From the NCBI GenBank assembly GCA_016463105.1, contig JAEMRY010000027.1, forward strand, positions 1 through 17,440: a stretch of DNA of 17,440 bases. The letters run 5' to 3'. The translations under genes and the position numbers were made by a program. Positions within the stretch are counted from its first letter, which is position 1; the number at the start of each line of letters is the position of its first letter. Below, piece by piece: positions 15,415 through 17,440 of this stretch. Under the pieces are notes generated by a model, which was given only the letters and a program-made list of their open reading frames with translations, was not told the DNA's origin and searched no databases. This stretch comes from Ilumatobacteraceae bacterium (GTDB lineage Bacteria > Actinomycetota > Acidimicrobiia > Acidimicrobiales > Ilumatobacteraceae).

Positions 15415-15424
15415 GATAACTCGT

Positions 15425-15976
15425 ATGAGATTTCCTCGGACATTCATTTTCGTAGATCTTTCTGGGTTTACGAATTACATGGAAACCAATGGTGACCGCA
15501 AGGCAACAACATTGCTGGCTGAGTTTCGTGCTGTCGCCAGGGCAATCGCTTCAGAGCGTGGCGTGCGAATCGATAAATTTCTTGGTGATGGTCTGATGGC
15601 CGTAGCAGTTGAGCAAATTGAAGGAATCACGTTTGCTATGGAGCTTGATCGCCGTGCAGAAACAGTTTGCGCGCCACTAAAACTGCGCATCGGCATTGCG
15701 ACAGGCGACACGATGTTGTTTGAAGGCGACGATTACATCGGCCCTGCGCCAAACTTGGCCGCCCGACTTTGTGACGAGGCTGCTGGTATTGGCGTGTTGA
15801 TTCCAACTGATCACATAATTGTGCTTCCGCTTGGGGTTAAAACTCAAGCGCATACAGCAATCAAACTGCACGGATTTGCTGATCCTGTTGAAGTTGCTGT
15901 GCTCGTAGGTCAACCGGTGCTTGCTGAACGGCAAGACACAAGTGAAATCTGGGCTCAACGACCAGTTATAAATTAG
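15425..15976 (+). CDS. Single-domain class III adenylate cyclase
   Basis: The 183-residue soluble protein is essentially one class III nucleotide cyclase catalytic domain. All key positions are present. D11 (FVDLSGFT) and D55 (KFLGDGLM) bind the two metals, K51 and D103 (DYIG) are the pair that selects ATP, and N110 and R114 (PNLAARL) are the transition-state residues. It should therefore make cAMP from ATP, as a homodimer. The residue before N110 is Pro where Val is usual. There is no regulatory, HAMP or membrane domain, so control would come from partners or expression. The gene lies between, and opposite to, an AAA+ gene and its VWA partner. Its stop overlaps the AAA+ stop by 4 bp, and it is divergent from the VWA gene. 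No Crp-like regulator is in the window. Confidence 0.92.
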   Translation: MRFPRTFIFVDLSGFTNYMETNGDRKATTLLAEFRAVARAIASERGVRIDKFLGDGLMAVAVEQIEGITFAMELDRRAETVCAPLKLRIGIATGDTMLFEGDDYIGPAPNLAARLCDEAAGIGVLIPTDHIIVLPLGVKTQAHTAIKLHGFADPVEVAVLVGQPVLAERQDTSEIWAQRPVIN

Positions 15977-17397
15977 TTTTTCGCTCGATAAACCGCTCGT
16001 TGCGCAGTTGAGTCTTTGTTCAATCGTTTCGAAAGGTGTAAACCTTCGAGTACAAACTCAATTGCACTTGCTATCACTGCCGGAGATTCGTCACCGTTTA
16101 TAAGACCGTTCACCGCAGTGCGCAATGCTGGCATTTTTTCTAGCAAAACTACATAATCAGCTGATGCAATGTCTTCTCCGGTTTGCACAACAACACCTTC
16201 ACTAAATTCTTCTGCAACTTGACGAAGATTCTCTAAATTGCTGTGTTGTTTAAACACTTGCAACACTGCACCACGCACGAGTTGCTGAAAAATTTGGCTC
16301 TCGCGGCCATCTTCAACAGCGTCAATTTCGATTTTGCCAGCAGTCGATGCAGCGAGTGCATCGAGATCGCTAACTCGCGGAGCGACGTCAGTTTCACCTG
16401 CATGCAACGCACGACGCACAGCATTGGCGCACAACAACTCTTGATTGCTTGTAGTTAACCGAACACTCACGCCACTGCGTTGATTGACTTGACTATTTGC
16501 GCGAGCGAGATGACTGACCGTGGCAATAATTTCTTCCATGAACCTTGGAGTTCGCACTTGAACTGCGCCGATACTTGCTGGGCGCGATTCTTGGCGTACA
16601 ACCGCAATTTCTGTATCAATGTCAAGCGGATAATGAGTACGAATTTGACTGCCAAAACGATCTTTGAGCGGAGTAATAATTCGTCCGCGATTTGTGTAAT
16701 CGTCTGGATTAGCCGAAGCCACCAACATAATGTCTAGTGGTAAACGAATTTTGTAACCACGAACTTGGATATCACGTTCTTCAAGAACGTTAAGTAAGCC
16801 GACTTGAATTCGCTCGGAGAGATCTGGCAATTCGTTGATTGCAAAAATTCCACGATTGCAACGCGGTACTAACCCATAATGCAAAGTCAATTCGTCACTC
16901 AGATAGCGACCTTCGGCAACTTTGATTGGATCAACTTCGCCAATCAAGTCGGCAATTGATGTGTCTGGAGTTGCAAGCTTTTCTCCGTAACGCATGCTTC
17001 TATGTACCCACGAAATTTGTGTGGCATCGCCATGTTGTGCAACCAACTCGCGTGATTGACGTGAAACTGGCGCATATGGGTCATCATTGATTTCGCTTCC
17101 AGCGACAATCGGCATCCATTCGTCGAGCAAAAAAATTAGTGAACGAATGATTCGTGTCTTGGCTTGACCGCGTTCACCAAGAAACACGATGTCGTGACCT
17201 GCGAGTAATGCATTCTCAAGTTGAGGCATCACTGTTTCTTCAAAACCAAGAACGCCAGAAAATAATTCTTCTCCAGCGGTTATCCGCACTACGGCATTTT
17301 TGCGAATTTCTTCTTTAACACTTTGCGACTTCCAACCTGATTTCTTTAATTCGCCCAGAGTTTTTGCAAGATTTGAAGGAGGCACGAGATCGGTCAT
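15973..17397 (-). CDS. ChlI/MoxR-like AAA+ ATPase (magnesium chelatase subunit I type)
   Basis: This AAA+ ATPase is probably the motor partner of the VWA protein encoded downstream; mycobacterial Rv0958 is the likely counterpart. Counting from the ATG at 17397 (474 residues), it has Walker A GERGQAKT (74-81), a Walker B-like strand GIFAINEL (183-190) where Asn replaces the usual Asp, ASANPDDY as sensor 1, and an arginine-finger region KDRFGSQIR. The rest is helical. Genes of this type are often annotated as magnesium chelatase, but no tetrapyrrole genes lie here, so that function should not be assumed. An in-frame GTG at 17403 would add two residues. I prefer the ATG because TAATGT lies 7 nt before it, consistent with leaderless transcription. 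The start is near the window edge, so any upstream operon partner is unseen. Confidence 0.9.
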   Translation of the reverse strand: MTDLVPPSNLAKTLGELKKSGWKSQSVKEEIRKNAVVRITAGEELFSGVLGFEETVMPQLENALLAGHDIVFLGERGQAKTRIIRSLIFLLDEWMPIVAGSEINDDPYAPVSRQSRELVAQHGDATQISWVHRSMRYGEKLATPDTSIADLIGEVDPIKVAEGRYLSDELTLHYGLVPRCNRGIFAINELPDLSERIQVGLLNVLEERDIQVRGYKIRLPLDIMLVASANPDDYTNRGRIITPLKDRFGSQIRTHYPLDIDTEIAVVRQESRPASIGAVQVRTPRFMEEIIATVSHLARANSQVNQRSGVSVRLTTSNQELLCANAVRRALHAGETDVAPRVSDLDALAASTAGKIEIDAVEDGRESQIFQQLVRGAVLQVFKQHSNLENLRQVAEEFSEGVVVQTGEDIASADYVVLLEKMPALRTAVNGLINGDESPAVIASAIEFVLEGLHLSKRLNKDSTAQRAVYRAKN

Positions 17398-17404
17398 AAG
17401 CACG

Positions 17405-17410
17405 ACATTA
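17405..17410 (-). promoter_or_regulatory. Candidate leaderless -10 for the AAA+ ATPase gene
   Basis: TAATGT on the minus strand is 7 nt from the ATG at 17397 and only 1 nt from the alternative GTG at 17403, so it favours the ATG. A TTGAAA (17426-17431) lies upstream, but at 15 bp it is closer than a normal -35. Confidence 0.35.
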
Positions 17411-17440
17411 GTTGGATTGCTTCAATTTCAACTAGCCCAA

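Noticed and set aside
15973..17397. Calling the AAA+ gene a magnesium chelatase for (bacterio)chlorophyll or a cobaltochelatase
   Set aside because: No tetrapyrrole or cobalamin genes are present, and the closest match in memory is the uncharacterised Rv0958-type ATPase with its VWA partner.
1..17440. CRISPR arrays, tRNA or rRNA genes, IS elements, prophage or defence genes
   Set aside because: None is visible by eye. All space is filled by housekeeping-type genes of similar base composition, and no long direct or inverted repeats were noticed.

Overview
The window looks like the chromosome of an actinobacterium with a fairly low GC content (mid-40s percent, judged by eye). The markers are a WhiB-family Fe-S regulator, a SenX3-RegX3 type two-component pair, a DUF2342/Zincin_2 family protein, and an AAA+/VWA pair resembling (from memory) mycobacterial Rv0958/Rv0959. 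Low GC, tight packing and an MreB gene suggest a streamlined aquatic member of the Acidimicrobiia. That placement is an inference; no rRNA is present. The window carries 16 genes and no tRNA, rRNA, IS element or CRISPR array. No gene-free stretch exceeds about 140 bases.

Layout. Positions 61-951 (+): acyl-CoA thioesterase II (tesB). 963-2695 (-): a tight operon moaE, small membrane protein, mreB. 2731-3948 (+): a DUF2342/Zincin_2 protein with a degenerate metal-binding motif. 3954-10283 (-): a phosphate/polyphosphate block; in transcription order, an unknown 111-residue protein, ppk, then phoU, senX3, regX3 and an MFS transporter. 10346-11896 (+): a long-form ppx, divergent from the unknown gene and ppk. 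11931-12110 (-): tatA, a 59-residue gene. 12157-12963 (+): a formiminotransferase-domain protein. 12981-13259 (-): whiB. 13362-15383 (-): a VWA protein. 15425-15976 (+): a small class III adenylate cyclase. 15973-17397 (-): the AAA+ partner of the VWA protein, with the cyclase gene wedged between the two.

How the genes fit together. The core is inorganic phosphate homeostasis. Ppk makes polyphosphate and Ppx degrades it. PhoU, the SenX3 kinase and the RegX3 regulator sense and signal phosphate status. Just upstream of phoU, right after the ppk stop codon, lie four 7-bp units at an exact 11-bp period (GTTCACT, TGTCACT, AGACAAC, GTTAACC read on the minus strand). They look like a PHO-box array set at the -35 position of the phoU-senX3-regX3-MFS operon, which implies feedback control by RegX3. 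No Pst transporter lies in the window.

Gene starts fall into two classes. Many first genes of transcription units have a TANNNT hexamer 6-8 nt before the start codon and no Shine-Dalgarno sequence, as expected of leaderless mRNAs. Several operon-internal genes, plus phoU, whiB and the unknown 111-residue gene, have clear Shine-Dalgarno sequences. Convergent genes nearly touch or overlap, with no visible terminators.

I did not find a clearly new multi-gene defence or mobile system. The best candidates for something undescribed are the unknown protein paired with ppk, the MFS gene inside the regX3 operon, and the cyclase embedded between the AAA+ and VWA genes.
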